40,366 nucleotides of DNA from Fusobacterium varium (GCA_021531615.1 JADYUE010000017.1:1-40366), one strand, 5' to 3'; shown: positions 23,326 to 32,444, counted from the stretch's first letter. Numbers and translations are program-made. The notes: a model not told the origin generated them from the letters alone.

Positions 23326-23338
23326 TTATTTTTTTCTA

Positions 23339-24502
23339 TTAATTATTATTTTCTGCAACAATCTCTTTGATAGCATTTATAGCATACTCAACCTCTTCAT
23401 CAGTATTGAAAAAACCAAATGAAAATCTAACCCCACCATTTTCTCCATTTCCAATAGCTTCATGAATTTTAGGTGCACAATGTAATCCCCCTCTAACTAA
23501 AATTCCATACTCCTCATCTAAATATGCTGCTAAATCTCCTGAATCTATTTCCTTTATATTTAAAGTAACTACTGGTCCTCTCTTATCACTTCCATAAACT
23601 TCAACTTCTGGAATCTTTTTCAGTTCTGTTAAAAATCTCTGTGTCAATTTATCCTCATGTTTTCTAATATTTTCAATTCCCACTTTTTGAATAAAATCTA
23701 TTCCAGCTCCTAAACTTACTATTGCTAATGTATTTAGTGTTCCAGCCTCCAATCCTTCTGGCATTACTAATGGTTGCCTTTCCAATTTAGAAAAACTTCC
23801 TGTTCCTCCCTCTATTATTGGAATAAAATCTATTCCTTCTCTAATATAAATTCCTCCACTTCCTTGCAATCCATATAAAGATTTATGCCCTGTAAAACAT
23901 AAAATATCTATTCCATCTCTCTCTACATCTATATCCAAATATCCTGCACTTTGAGAAGCATCAACTATTAACATAACTCCCTTTTCTCTAGTTACCTTAC
24001 CTATCTTTTCTATATCAACTATTGTCCCTGTAACATTGGAAATATGATTAACAACTACTGCTATGGTATCTTCCTTTATAGACTCTATTATTTTTTCTAT
24101 TGAAATCTCTCCATTTTTTTCTGGATAGATCAATTCTAACTCTATCTCTCCATTATCTCTTTTTGAAAAGAGAGGTCTTAATGAGGAATTATGCTCTAAA
24201 GCTGTTGTTATCACATGTCCTTTTTTATTAATACAACCTTTTATTGCAAAGTTTAAAGCATAAGTTGAATTTTGAGTAAAAGCTATTCTCAAAGGATCTT
24301 TTATATTAAATAGATTAGCTATCTTCTCTCTAACTTTAAAAATCTCTTTAGAAGCTTCTACAGCCATTCTATGCCCTCCTCTCCCAGGATTAGCACCAAA
24401 TATTCTCATAGCTTTCTCAGAAGCTTTATACACCTCTTCTGGCTTTGGAAAAGAGGTTGCTGAATTATCAAAATATATTATCTTTTCTTCTATTTTAATC
24501 AT
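23339..24502 (-). CDS. Cysteine desulfurase family class V aminotransferase
   Basis: A 387-residue PLP enzyme of the NifS/SufS/Csd group. The N terminus (YFDNSATSFPKP) and the blocks ALEHNSSLRP, VDASQSAGYLDIDV and TGHKSLYGLQGSGG (PLP lysine K207) are typical. The sulfur-accepting cysteine is C342 in RGGLHCAPKIHE, as in the NifS/SufS families. It removes sulfur from cysteine as a persulfide, or acts on selenocysteine; no SUF or ISC partner is next to it. The start is odd: the ATG at 24502 directly follows TTTTGGAG with no spacer, and a TTG 6 nt upstream has no ribosome binding site. Its stop is just upstream of tRNA operon copy 2 on the same strand. Confidence 0.87.
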   Translation of the reverse strand: MIKIEEKIIYFDNSATSFPKPEEVYKASEKAMRIFGANPGRGGHRMAVEASKEIFKVREKIANLFNIKDPLRIAFTQNSTYALNFAIKGCINKKGHVITTALEHNSSLRPLFSKRDNGEIELELIYPEKNGEISIEKIIESIKEDTIAVVVNHISNVTGTIVDIEKIGKVTREKGVMLIVDASQSAGYLDIDVERDGIDILCFTGHKSLYGLQGSGGIYIREGIDFIPIIEGGTGSFSKLERQPLVMPEGLEAGTLNTLAIVSLGAGIDFIQKVGIENIRKHEDKLTQRFLTELKKIPEVEVYGSDKRGPVVTLNIKEIDSGDLAAYLDEEYGILVRGGLHCAPKIHEAIGNGENGGVRFSFGFFNTDEEVEYAINAIKEIVAENNN

Positions 24503-24617
24503 CTCCAAAATCTATTTTATTATATTATATAATAATTTTTCTAAAAAGGAAAAAGAATATCTTTCTAGTATAATATATTAAATTGGTATATTATAGAAAT
24601 ATAAGAAAGGGGGACGT

Positions 24618-24656
24618 TTGATAAAGTCAAATATTTATCATACAAAAAGCTTATGA
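24618..24656 (+). CDS. Possible 12-codon leader peptide coupled to the CoA-disulfide reductase gene
   Basis: The only good ribosome binding site upstream of the 24653 gene (AAAGGGGGA) is 5 nt before a TTG at 24618. That frame encodes MIKSNIYHTKSL and stops at TGA 24654-24656, overlapping the next start codon as ATGA. This arrangement suggests translational coupling, with the leader delivering ribosomes to the main gene, which has no ribosome binding site of its own. No similarity is known. Confidence 0.3.
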   Translation: MIKSNIYHTKSL

Positions 24657-25996
24657 AGAAAATTATAATTGTAGGTGGAGTTGCTGCTGGTATGAGTGCT
24701 GCTTCTAAAGCAAAAAGATTAAATAAAGAGTTAAATATAACTGTATATGAAAAGACAGATATGATCTCTTGGGGAAGTTGTGGACTTCCATACTATGTTG
24801 GAGATTTCTATCAAGACTCTGAAAGAATGATAGCTAAACCTCTTGAACAATTTAACAAAGAAGGAATAAATGTAAAAATGAAACATGAGGTTATTGGAAT
24901 AGAACCAGCAAAAAGAGAGGTTACAATAAAAGATCTAAATTCTGGTGAAATTTTCAATGATTCTTATGATGAGATAATAATTGCTACTGGTGCTTCTGCT
25001 ATTAAACCTCCTATTAAAAATATAGATCTACAAAATATCTTTACTTTAAAAGAGTTTAGTGATGGTATAGAACTAAAAAAAGCTATATTAAAAGCTGAAA
25101 ATAGAGAGATAGTTATTATTGGTGCTGGTTATATTGGACTTGAAGCAGTAGAAGCTGCTACTCATTTAAGAAAAAAAGTTAGAGTTATACAACTGAGTGA
25201 AAGAGTTTTACCAGAAAGCTTTGATAAAGAGATTACAGATATTATGGAGAAAGAGTTATCTTCTCATAAAGATGTTGTTCTTAATTTAAGTGAAACTGTA
25301 ACTGAATTTGAGGGTAAAGATGGAAAGGTAACTTTTGTTATTACTAATAAAGGAAAATATAGTGCTGATATTGTAATTTTAGCTACTGGTGTAAGACCTA
25401 ATACTAAGTTTTTAGAAAATACTGGAATAGAAACTTTAAGAAATGGAGCTATAATTATTGATAGCAGAGGAAGAAGCAATATTGATGGTATCTATGCTGC
25501 TGGGGATTGTGCTTCAGTTTACCACAAAGTAAAAAAAGAAAATGTATATATTCCACTTGCTACAAATTCAAATAAAATTGGTAGAGTTGTGGGAGAACAC
25601 TTAGCTGGAGTAGATAAAGAGTTTAAAGGAACTCTTGGTTCTGCTGCTATTAAAGTTTTAACTCTTGAAGCTGGTAGAACTGGTATTTCTGAAGAGGAAG
25701 CAAAAAAGATGGGTATAAATTATAAAACAGTATTTATTGAAGATAAAAACCAAACTTCTTACTACCCTGGACAAGAGGATATATTTATAAAAATAATTTA
25801 TAATATTGATACAAGAGTTTTACTTGGTGGACAGATAATAGGTAAAAAAGGAGCTGTTTTGAGAGTGGATGTTTTAGCAGCTGCTATTGATAAAGAGATG
25901 ACAGTTGACGAGTTAGCATATCTAGATCTATGCTATGCACCACCATTCTCTTTAACTTGGGATCCTCTTAATGTTGTTGGAAATTTAGCTAAATAA
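24653..25996 (+). CDS. CoA-disulfide reductase / NADH oxidase family flavoprotein
   Basis: A 447-residue FAD- and NAD(P)H-dependent disulfide reductase without a rhodanese domain, the usual length for CoA-disulfide reductase or the related NADH oxidase. Motifs: GGVAAGMS (8-15) for FAD, the single redox cysteine C43 in SWGSCGLPYYVG, a second nucleotide motif (IIGAGYIGLEAVE) near 153-165, and YAAGDCASVYHK near 283. The C-terminal AYLDLCYAPPFSLTWDP is conserved in CoADRs. It would keep CoA or another thiol reduced, or reduce polysulfide. It is divergent from the cysteine desulfurase gene and a paralogue of the reductase at 20286-21980. It lacks its own ribosome binding site. Confidence 0.88.
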   Translation: MKKIIIVGGVAAGMSAASKAKRLNKELNITVYEKTDMISWGSCGLPYYVGDFYQDSERMIAKPLEQFNKEGINVKMKHEVIGIEPAKREVTIKDLNSGEIFNDSYDEIIIATGASAIKPPIKNIDLQNIFTLKEFSDGIELKKAILKAENREIVIIGAGYIGLEAVEAATHLRKKVRVIQLSERVLPESFDKEITDIMEKELSSHKDVVLNLSETVTEFEGKDGKVTFVITNKGKYSADIVILATGVRPNTKFLENTGIETLRNGAIIIDSRGRSNIDGIYAAGDCASVYHKVKKENVYIPLATNSNKIGRVVGEHLAGVDKEFKGTLGSAAIKVLTLEAGRTGISEEEAKKMGINYKTVFIEDKNQTSYYPGQEDIFIKIIYNIDTRVLLGGQIIGKKGAVLRVDVLAAAIDKEMTVDELAYLDLCYAPPFSLTWDPLNVVGNLAK

Positions 25997-26015
25997 ATTT
26001 ATTACTTTTCAAATT

Positions 26016-26044
26016 AAAAGGGCTGCAATAAACAGCCCTTTTGA
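26016..26044. terminator. Bidirectional terminator
   Basis: AAAAGGGCTG pairs with CAGCCCTTTT around a 7- to 8-nt loop. It serves the convergent CoADR and Na/Pi cotransporter genes. Confidence 0.82.
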
Positions 26045-26051
26045 TATATTA

Positions 26052-27683
26052 TTAGATCTTTGCATAGTGTTCAATTATATTATAAACGTGATCTGTTGCT
26101 CTTCTATAATAGTTTAAAATATCCATATATCCAGTACTTAATTTTGCTGGTATAGTTTCATCATTTTTAGCTTCTTCATCAAAGTGTCCATGTCTTGCTT
26201 CTTTATAAAGATTTTTTATAGCTGTATATTTTGATATAGAAAGCATAAATAGATCTCTATCCTTTGTTTTATAAGCTTTATTAATATCATCAAAGAAGTC
26301 AAATACCATATGATTTAACTTTTGAAGAGTTTCCTTTCTCTCTTGTGTTAATTCTAAATCATCTTTTTTCAATCTCATTAAACTGTTAGAAACTCTCTTT
26401 AGATAGTCACTTATTGTTTCATACTCATCACAAGTTATTAGATTTCCACGAGTTTCTTCTACATAAGAAGCTTCTAATCCCTTATTTAAAATTGTAAAGT
26501 TTGCATCTGAAACCTCTTTTTCATATAAGTCTAACTTTTCCTCTATTGCATCTATCTCTTCATTATAAGCCTCTAATTTACTAGGATTATAATAAACTTC
26601 CTCTAGTTTAAAGAATATCTCTTTTATATTTGCTGCCATTGTTAAAACTTCTGTTCTTGTTTGATCTATAATAACATTTGGAAGAGTTACCATCAATGAG
26701 CTAAGTTTAGTTACTCTTATAACTCCATTATCATCATCTTTAACTATTGTGCATAAGAACTTAGCGAGATATCCTATAAATGGAATAAATAAAATTACAT
26801 TTATTATATTAAACATAGTATGTGCTGTTGCTATTGCAGTAGCCATGTTTGCTGTTGAATCAGAAAAATGAGCTAAAATACTAAGGTAAGGTCTAAATGT
26901 AATTGTTGCCCACATTACCCCTACTATGTTTATAAGAGTATGTGCATAAGCTGCTCTTTTAGCATTTGAACTTGCACCTAATGAAGCTAACAAAGCTGTA
27001 ACAGTTGTTCCTACATTTTCTCCTAGTACAAGAGCTACTGCTGTTGGATAATCAATAAGTCCTTGTGTTGCAAGTGTTATTGTAATCCCTAATGTAGCTG
27101 CTGAAGATTGAACAACCCCTGTTAAAAGAGCTCCTACCATAGCTACTTTTACTACTCCAAAGAAAGAATCTGCTTTAAAAGAGTGGAATAAGTTTATAAA
27201 TTCTGGTAGTGTTCTAAGTGGACTAAGCCCTTTACTCATAAGCTCTAATCCTAAAAATATAAATCCAAACCCCATTACTGTTAAGGCTCTTGTTCTGCTC
27301 TTCTCTCCCTTTACAAACATAAAAGCTATTGCAGCAAAACCAACAATAGGAAGCCCATATTTACCAATATTAAGAGCTAATAACCATCCTGTAATTGTTG
27401 TTCCTATATTTGCTCCTAATATTACTCCAAGTCCTTGTTGTAGTGTTAAAAGTGAAGCATTAATAAATCCAATTGTCATAACTGTACTTACTGATGATGA
27501 TTGAGCTAATCCAGTTACAAAAATTCCCATTAAAATAGCCATTATTCTATTAGTAGTTAAAGCTGCTAATATCTTTTTTAATTTATCCCCTGCTATTTTT
27601 TGCATTCCAGAAGACATATTTTCCATCCCATAAAGGAACAAACCTAGTCCTCCTACAACTTTAAACAAAACGTCTAAATACAT
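26052..27683 (-). CDS. Na+/phosphate cotransporter with C-terminal PhoU-like domain (NptA/PNaS family)
   Basis: A 543-residue membrane protein. The first ~320 residues hold the two inverted Na/Pi-cotransporter repeats, each with the family QSSS-type motif: GLAQSSSVSTVMTIGF near 59-74 and GVVQSSAATLGITI near 187-200, with GANIGTTITG and GENVGTTVTA after them. Residues ~340-543 are a soluble helical domain resembling PhoU. The family takes up or exports phosphate with sodium; the bacterial members with PhoU-like tails are often phosphate exporters or regulators. The start has AGGAGG 6 nt upstream. It is monocistronic and divergent from potA. Confidence 0.87.
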   Translation of the reverse strand: MYLDVLFKVVGGLGLFLYGMENMSSGMQKIAGDKLKKILAALTTNRIMAILMGIFVTGLAQSSSVSTVMTIGFINASLLTLQQGLGVILGANIGTTITGWLLALNIGKYGLPIVGFAAIAFMFVKGEKSRTRALTVMGFGFIFLGLELMSKGLSPLRTLPEFINLFHSFKADSFFGVVKVAMVGALLTGVVQSSAATLGITITLATQGLIDYPTAVALVLGENVGTTVTALLASLGASSNAKRAAYAHTLINIVGVMWATITFRPYLSILAHFSDSTANMATAIATAHTMFNIINVILFIPFIGYLAKFLCTIVKDDDNGVIRVTKLSSLMVTLPNVIIDQTRTEVLTMAANIKEIFFKLEEVYYNPSKLEAYNEEIDAIEEKLDLYEKEVSDANFTILNKGLEASYVEETRGNLITCDEYETISDYLKRVSNSLMRLKKDDLELTQERKETLQKLNHMVFDFFDDINKAYKTKDRDLFMLSISKYTAIKNLYKEARHGHFDEEAKNDETIPAKLSTGYMDILNYYRRATDHVYNIIEHYAKI

Positions 27684-27822
27684 TCATTTCCTCCTAGATA
27701 AATTAATATTTTGTTAAAACTCTGTAAATGTTATGTTAAATCTATGTAAAAAAATTTCAAAAATATCATACCATATTTTCTATAATTCTTCAATTATAGT
27801 ATTTTTTATTTTTTTATAAAAA

Positions 27823-27848
27823 TTTTGTACCTGAAAACTGGTACAAAA
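27823..27848. promoter_or_regulatory. Inverted repeat in the nptA-potA intergenic region
   Basis: TTTTGTACC and GGTACAAAA form a perfect 9-bp inverted repeat with an 8-nt spacer. It sits about 28 bp upstream of a TATAAT (27876-27881) that is the likely -10 of the potABC promoter. It may be an operator for the divergent genes, or a short hairpin in a leader RNA if transcription starts further upstream. Confidence 0.45.
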
Positions 27849-27948
27849 TATTTTTAATTTTTTTTCAATTTATGATATAATTAAAGATGTAGTTATTTTT
27901 CGTAGCTAAAAATAATATAAAAACTGGATTATTGGAGGTAAAAAAAGA

Positions 27949-29079
27949 TTGAAAAAAGACATTAAAATTGAGAATATCAATAAAAGCTATGATGGAGTAC
28001 AAGTTTTAAAAAATATCAATTTAACTATACAAGATGGAGAGTTTTTTTCTATCTTGGGACCCTCTGGATGTGGTAAAACTACTCTTTTGAGAATGATAGC
28101 TGGATTTATTGAACCGGATAGTGGAGCTATATATTTAGGAGATGAAAATCTTACTTCTCTTCCACCTAATAAGAGAAATGTAAATACTATATTTCAAAAA
28201 TATGCACTATTCCCTCATTTAACTGTCTATGAGAATGTTGCTTTCCCTTTGAGAATAAGAAAAGTAGATGAAGCAACAATAGATACAGAAGTTAAAAAAT
28301 TTGTAAAAATGGTTGGACTAAGTGAACATATTAATAAGATGCCTAACCAACTTTCTGGAGGACAACAACAGAGAGTTTCAATTGCTAGAGCTTTAATAAA
28401 TAAACCTGGTGTTCTTCTTCTAGATGAGCCACTATCTGCTCTAGATGCTAAACTTAGACAAAATCTTTTAATAGAATTAGATAATATACATGAAGAAGTA
28501 GGAATAACATTTATCTTTATTACACATGACCAACAAGAAGCTCTTTCTATTTCAGATAGAATAGCTATTATGAACGAAGGAAAAGTTCTACAAGTTGGTA
28601 CTCCTGCTGAAGTTTATGAAGCCCCTGCTGATGCTTTTGTAGCTGATTTTATAGGAGAAAATAACTTCTTTGAAGGAGAGGTTATAGAGGTTAAAGATAA
28701 AGAGTATGCTGTTCTTAAAAATGATAAATTAGGAGAACTAATATTTGAAACTGACAAACCTGTAAAAGTTGGTGACTTTGTACAAGTTTCAATTAGACCT
28801 GAAAAGATAAAACTTTCTAAAACTTTACCTAAAAAACCTCATGAAAACTATAATATTTTAAAAGTTTATGTAGATGAGGTTATCTATTCTGGATTCCAAA
28901 GTAAATACTTTGTTTGGTTAAATGGAGATAAAAACATTCCATTTAAAGTTTTTAAACAACATGCTGTTTACTTTGATGATAATGATGAAGGAGCTATTTG
29001 GTGGGATGAAGATGCTTATATATCTTGGGATGCTGATGATAGCTTTGTAGTAGAGGTGAAAGGAATTGAAAAAAGATAA
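27949..29079 (+). CDS. potA: Spermidine/putrescine-type ABC transporter ATP-binding protein
   Basis: A 376-residue ABC ATPase of the PotA type that drives polyamine uptake. Walker A is GPSGCGKTT (37-45), the Q loop follows in FQKYALFPHLTVYENV, the signature is LSGGQQQR near 136-143, Walker B is VLLLDEPLSALD, and the switch histidine is in FITHDQQEA. The C-terminal ~130 residues form the TOBE/regulatory domain (SIRPEKIKLSK). The start codon is TTG, with GGAGGT 8 nt upstream. It overlaps the next gene by 14 nt. Polyamine specificity comes from family resemblance and gene order potA-potB-potC. Confidence 0.9.
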   Translation: MKKDIKIENINKSYDGVQVLKNINLTIQDGEFFSILGPSGCGKTTLLRMIAGFIEPDSGAIYLGDENLTSLPPNKRNVNTIFQKYALFPHLTVYENVAFPLRIRKVDEATIDTEVKKFVKMVGLSEHINKMPNQLSGGQQQRVSIARALINKPGVLLLDEPLSALDAKLRQNLLIELDNIHEEVGITFIFITHDQQEALSISDRIAIMNEGKVLQVGTPAEVYEAPADAFVADFIGENNFFEGEVIEVKDKEYAVLKNDKLGELIFETDKPVKVGDFVQVSIRPEKIKLSKTLPKKPHENYNILKVYVDEVIYSGFQSKYFVWLNGDKNIPFKVFKQHAVYFDDNDEGAIWWDEDAYISWDADDSFVVEVKGIEKR

Positions 29080-29932
29080 ACTTGGAAGATTATATACATT
29101 GCCAATAACTCTTTGGCTACTACTATTTTTTCTTATTCCTATGCTAATTGTAATGGGATATGCTTTCCTTAAAAAAGGAACTTATGGTGGAGTAGAGATG
29201 GTATTTTCTTTAGCTAGTTTCTCTGTTTTCACTGATAAGATATTTATTGCTATTTTAATGAAAACAATCTATATATCTGTTCTAGTTACTATATTTACTG
29301 TATTTTTATCTGTACCTACAGCATATTATATAGCTAGATCAAAATATAAAAAGGAGCTTTTATTTCTTGTAATAGTTCCCTTTTGGACAAACTTCTTAAT
29401 TAGAATATATGCTTGGATAGCAGTTTTAGGAAACAATGGATTCTTAAACTCTATTCTTTTAAGATTTGGTATAATTGATGAACCTTTACAATTTTTATAT
29501 AATACAAGTGCTGTAGTACTTATTTCAGTATATACAAGCTTACCATTTGCTATTTTACCTCTATATGCAGTTATTGAAAAATTTGATTTTTCTCTTATTG
29601 AAGCTGCTAGAGATTTAGGAGCTACAAATGGACAAGCATTCTTCAAAGTCTTTATTCCTAATATTAAACCTGGAATAATAACTGCTGTACTATTTACTTT
29701 TATCCCTAACTTAGGTTCATATGCTGTGCCTAAATTAGTTGGTGGAACTCAAGCAACAATGCTTGGAAATATTATTGCTCAACATTTAACTGTAACTAGA
29801 AACTGGCCATTGGCTTCAACTATTTCAGGAGCTCTAATACTTGTCACTTCTATTGCCATTGTTATCTTTATGAAGATTAGCAATAGAAAAATTAAAATTA
29901 CTGATGAAAAGGGAGCTGATGACAATGAATAA
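29066..29932 (+). CDS. potB: Spermidine/putrescine-type ABC permease, PotB
   Basis: A 288-residue inner-membrane permease has six membrane segments and the cytoplasmic EAA loop (EAARDLGATNGQAFFKVF, followed by IPNIKPGI, about residues 178-205) that docks on the ATPase. The start is TTG at 29066, inside the end of potA, with AAAGGA upstream, so translation is coupled. Its 3' end overlaps potC by 8 nt. The block IPFWTNFLIRIYAWIAVLG is typical of PotB. Role: one half of the polyamine channel. Confidence 0.9.
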   Translation: MKKDKLGRLYTLPITLWLLLFFLIPMLIVMGYAFLKKGTYGGVEMVFSLASFSVFTDKIFIAILMKTIYISVLVTIFTVFLSVPTAYYIARSKYKKELLFLVIVPFWTNFLIRIYAWIAVLGNNGFLNSILLRFGIIDEPLQFLYNTSAVVLISVYTSLPFAILPLYAVIEKFDFSLIEAARDLGATNGQAFFKVFIPNIKPGIITAVLFTFIPNLGSYAVPKLVGGTQATMLGNIIAQHLTVTRNWPLASTISGALILVTSIAIVIFMKISNRKIKITDEKGADDNE

Positions 29933-30698
29933 AAGAAGAACTTCATTATTTTTCTTTTTGCTTTCTATGCTGTTTTTCTATATTCCTTTAGTTATATTGA
30001 TTGTTTACTCATTTAATGATGGTAAATCTATGGTATGGAAAGAGTTTTCATTTAGATGGTATAAAGATCTATTTATGTATTCAGATAATATTTGGAAAGC
30101 ATTTAGGTTTAGTATTCTAATAGCTCTTTTATCTGGTGTTATCTCAACTTTAATAGGTACATTGGGAGCTATCGGACTTCAATGGTATGATTTTAAAGGA
30201 AAGAAAGCTTTACAAGTTCTTACTTATGTTCCTTTAGTTATACCTGAAATTATCTTAGGGGTTTCTCTACTTATACTTTTTGCAACTATTAAATTTGAGC
30301 TTGGACTTACAACAATATTTATTGCTCATACAACTTTTAATATTCCTTTTGTGTTGTTTATTATTCTTTCAAGGCTTGAGGAATTTGATTACTCAATTGT
30401 TGAAGCTGCCTATGACTTAGGAGCAACAGAGATGCAAACTCTTTTAAAAGTTGTAATACCTGCTATTTTACCAGGAATTATATCAGGATTTTTAATAGCT
30501 GTAACTCTATCATTTGATGATTTTGTTACAACATTCTTTGTAGCTGGACCAGGGTCTTCTACTCTTCCACTACGTATTTATTCTATGATTAGACTAGGGG
30601 TTTCGCCAGTAGTTAATGCTCTATCAGTATTACTTATTGGAATATCAATTATTTTAACTCTTTCAACTAAGAGTTTACAGAAATATCTAATCAAATAA
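29925..30698 (+). CDS. potC: Spermidine/putrescine-type ABC permease, PotC
   Basis: A 257-residue permease has six membrane segments and an EAA loop (EAAYDLGATEMQTLLKVV, then IPAILPGI, about 166-193). The block SLSFDDFVTTFFVAGP-like (TLSFDDFVTTFFVAGPG here) is a PotC hallmark. The ATG at 29925 is preferred because GGGAG lies 9 nt upstream and it overlaps the potB stop as ATGAATAA; in-frame ATGs at 29904 and 29919 are possible alternatives. No potD gene for the substrate-binding protein follows; the next gene is a cyclophilin with its own promoter. Confidence 0.9.
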   Translation: MNKRRTSLFFFLLSMLFFYIPLVILIVYSFNDGKSMVWKEFSFRWYKDLFMYSDNIWKAFRFSILIALLSGVISTLIGTLGAIGLQWYDFKGKKALQVLTYVPLVIPEIILGVSLLILFATIKFELGLTTIFIAHTTFNIPFVLFIILSRLEEFDYSIVEAAYDLGATEMQTLLKVVIPAILPGIISGFLIAVTLSFDDFVTTFFVAGPGSSTLPLRIYSMIRLGVSPVVNALSVLLIGISIILTLSTKSLQKYLIK

Positions 30699-30703
30699 TT
30701 ATC

Positions 30704-30733
30704 TTGTAATTTGTATTATAAGTATAGTATAAT
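30704..30733 (+). promoter_or_regulatory. Promoter of the cyclophilin gene
   Basis: TTGTAA (30704-30709) and TATAAT (30728-30733) are spaced by 18 nt, 48 nt upstream of the start codon. Confidence 0.55.
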
Positions 30734-30781
30734 GGTATTAAACTAAATTGATAACATTCTAGATGGGAGGATAAATAACCT

Positions 30782-31582
30782 ATGAAAAAACTGATAAAAC
30801 TTTTATTAATAGTAGCTATTCTTATTACTACTGTTTCATGTTCTAGTTTAAGAAAGATGCTAGGAGCTCAAAATGTTGCTAAATACAATGATATTAGAGC
30901 TACATTTGTAACAACACAAGGAGAGATCAACTTTTATCTATATCCAGAGGCTGCTCCTGTAACAGTTGCTAACTTTATCAACTTAGCTCAAAGAGGATAT
31001 TATGACAACACAAAAATACATCGTGCTGTAGAAAACTTTGTTGTTCAAGGAGGAGATCCTACAGGTACTGGTACTGGAGGACCTGGTTACTTTGTTCCTG
31101 ATGAGATTACTAACTGGTTAGATTTCTTCCAACAAGGAATGCTTGCAATGGCTAATGCTGGACCTGGAACAAATGGTTCACAATTCTTTATGACTTTATA
31201 CCCAGCTGAGTTCTTAAATGGACAATATACAATTTTTGGTGAATATATAAGTGATTCTGATTTTGAAAAAATTAGAAAAATGGAGATTGGTGACGTAATT
31301 AAAGAGATTAAATTTAGTGGAGATATAGATCTTATTCTTTCATTAAATAAAGATCAAGTTGATCAATGGAATGCTATTCTTGATAAAGAGTATCCTAACT
31401 TAAGAAAATATCCTGTAAAAGATATATCTGAATATGGAGATGCAGTTCTTAAATATAGAGAAGAATTAACAAATATCTATACAAGAAAAAATCAAGAAAC
31501 TGAAGAGGAAAAAGAATATTTTATGCCTAGATTTATTAGAGCTACTGAAAGAAAGATAAAAGAATTAAGAGCTGAAGATTAA
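30782..31582 (+). CDS. Lipoprotein cyclophilin-type peptidyl-prolyl cis-trans isomerase
   Basis: A 266-residue protein has a lipoprotein signal (IVAILITTVSC, acylated C20), then a cyclophilin domain (about 40-165) showing KIHRAVENFVVQGGDPTGTG, the GMLAMANAGPGTNGSQFFMT active-site block and FGEYI. The conserved F-R of human cyclophilin is represented by HRAVENFVVQGGD. A C-terminal ~90-residue helical, charged extension (to residue 266) is outside the isomerase domain. It would fold or chaperone proteins in the periplasm, anchored to a membrane. It has its own promoter and is monocistronic. It follows potC by 83 nt but is unlikely to be part of that transporter. Confidence 0.88.
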   Translation: MKKLIKLLLIVAILITTVSCSSLRKMLGAQNVAKYNDIRATFVTTQGEINFYLYPEAAPVTVANFINLAQRGYYDNTKIHRAVENFVVQGGDPTGTGTGGPGYFVPDEITNWLDFFQQGMLAMANAGPGTNGSQFFMTLYPAEFLNGQYTIFGEYISDSDFEKIRKMEIGDVIKEIKFSGDIDLILSLNKDQVDQWNAILDKEYPNLRKYPVKDISEYGDAVLKYREELTNIYTRKNQETEEEKEYFMPRFIRATERKIKELRAED

Positions 31583-31597
31583 TTATTAATAGAAATA

Positions 31598-31631
31598 AAA
31601 GGTTACTATAATTTGATAGTAACCTTTTTTT
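31598..31631 (+). terminator. Terminator after the cyclophilin gene
   Basis: AAAGGTTACTAT pairs with ATAGTAACCTTT around a 5-nt loop, followed by TTTTT. Confidence 0.88.
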
Positions 31632-31633
31632 GT

Positions 31634-31673
31634 ACAAAAAAATAGTACAAATCAAACAACCTTGATTTGTACT
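31634..31673 (-). terminator. Terminator after the L,D-transpeptidase gene
   Basis: On the minus strand AGTACAAATCAA pairs with TTGATTTGTACT and is followed by a run of seven T. It stands back to back with the plus-strand terminator, so the convergent genes are insulated separately. Confidence 0.88.
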
Positions 31674-31680
31674 AACTTTT

Positions 31681-32343
31681 TTACAAAGAAGCATATCTAC
31701 TTTTCTCAATATAGTGTTTATCTTTTCCCATAATAAACAACACTGTTTTCCCTTTTATATAGTCTATAACATCCTTAGAAATAGTAGTAGGAATAGCTGG
31801 ACACCCTTCACTTCTACCTAAAAAACCATATTTTTCAATAAAACTAGGATCTGCATAATCTGCCCCATGCACTACAATAGCTCTTCTGTAAGCATTTGAA
31901 TTAAATCCCTCTTCTAATCCTTGCAATCTTAAAGAGTATCCATATTTTCCCTCATAAGCATCTCCAGTAATATAGAACCCTAAAGAACTCATATAAGAGT
32001 TTCTATTATTTGAAAAGTTAAGTGGCAGTATCAATCCAGAGTTTTTTCCATGTGTTACATAGGTACTATAATCTATTTTCTTTTTATTCAAATCAATTAC
32101 AAAGAATCTTTTCTCATTAGATGGTTTAGTAAAGTCTATTATTGTAAGGAGTCCCTCTCTCTTATCAGGAATTTTCTCATAACCTTTATATGCTTTTTGA
32201 AAAGTATCATATTCCATCTTATTTTCCAATTTCAACTGTGAATATATATCATGTATGTATTTATCCCTGCTTATATTCACACTATTAGTAGCAAAAACCA
32301 AATTAGATATAAAAAACAAAAGAAGTAAAACTTTTTTTATCAT
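31681..32343 (-). CDS. Murein L,D-transpeptidase catalytic-domain family protein (YkuD_2)
   Basis: A 220-residue secreted protein has a signal peptide (MIKKVLLLLFFISNLVFA, cleavage near residue 18). The body resembles the YkuD_2 branch of L,D-transpeptidase-like proteins: FFVIDLNKKKIDYSTYVTHG, then RAIVVHGADYADP with H159, and GRSEGCPAIP with the catalytic cysteine C181. It is likely to act on peptidoglycan or on outer-membrane attachment in the periplasm; the substrate bond for this branch is not well established. The ribosome binding site is AGGAGGA. It is divergent from the OLD-like gene with about 100 bp between starts. Confidence 0.82.
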   Translation of the reverse strand: MIKKVLLLLFFISNLVFATNSVNISRDKYIHDIYSQLKLENKMEYDTFQKAYKGYEKIPDKREGLLTIIDFTKPSNEKRFFVIDLNKKKIDYSTYVTHGKNSGLILPLNFSNNRNSYMSSLGFYITGDAYEGKYGYSLRLQGLEEGFNSNAYRRAIVVHGADYADPSFIEKYGFLGRSEGCPAIPTTISKDVIDYIKGKTVLFIMGKDKHYIEKSRYASL

Positions 32344-32444
32344 TACTGCCTGTCCTCCTACTATTCTTTTAATAAACTTTATATTGAAATTATATTTTTT
32401 TTCAGCTAAAATGTCAATAAGAATAAGAGTATAGGGGGAATAAT

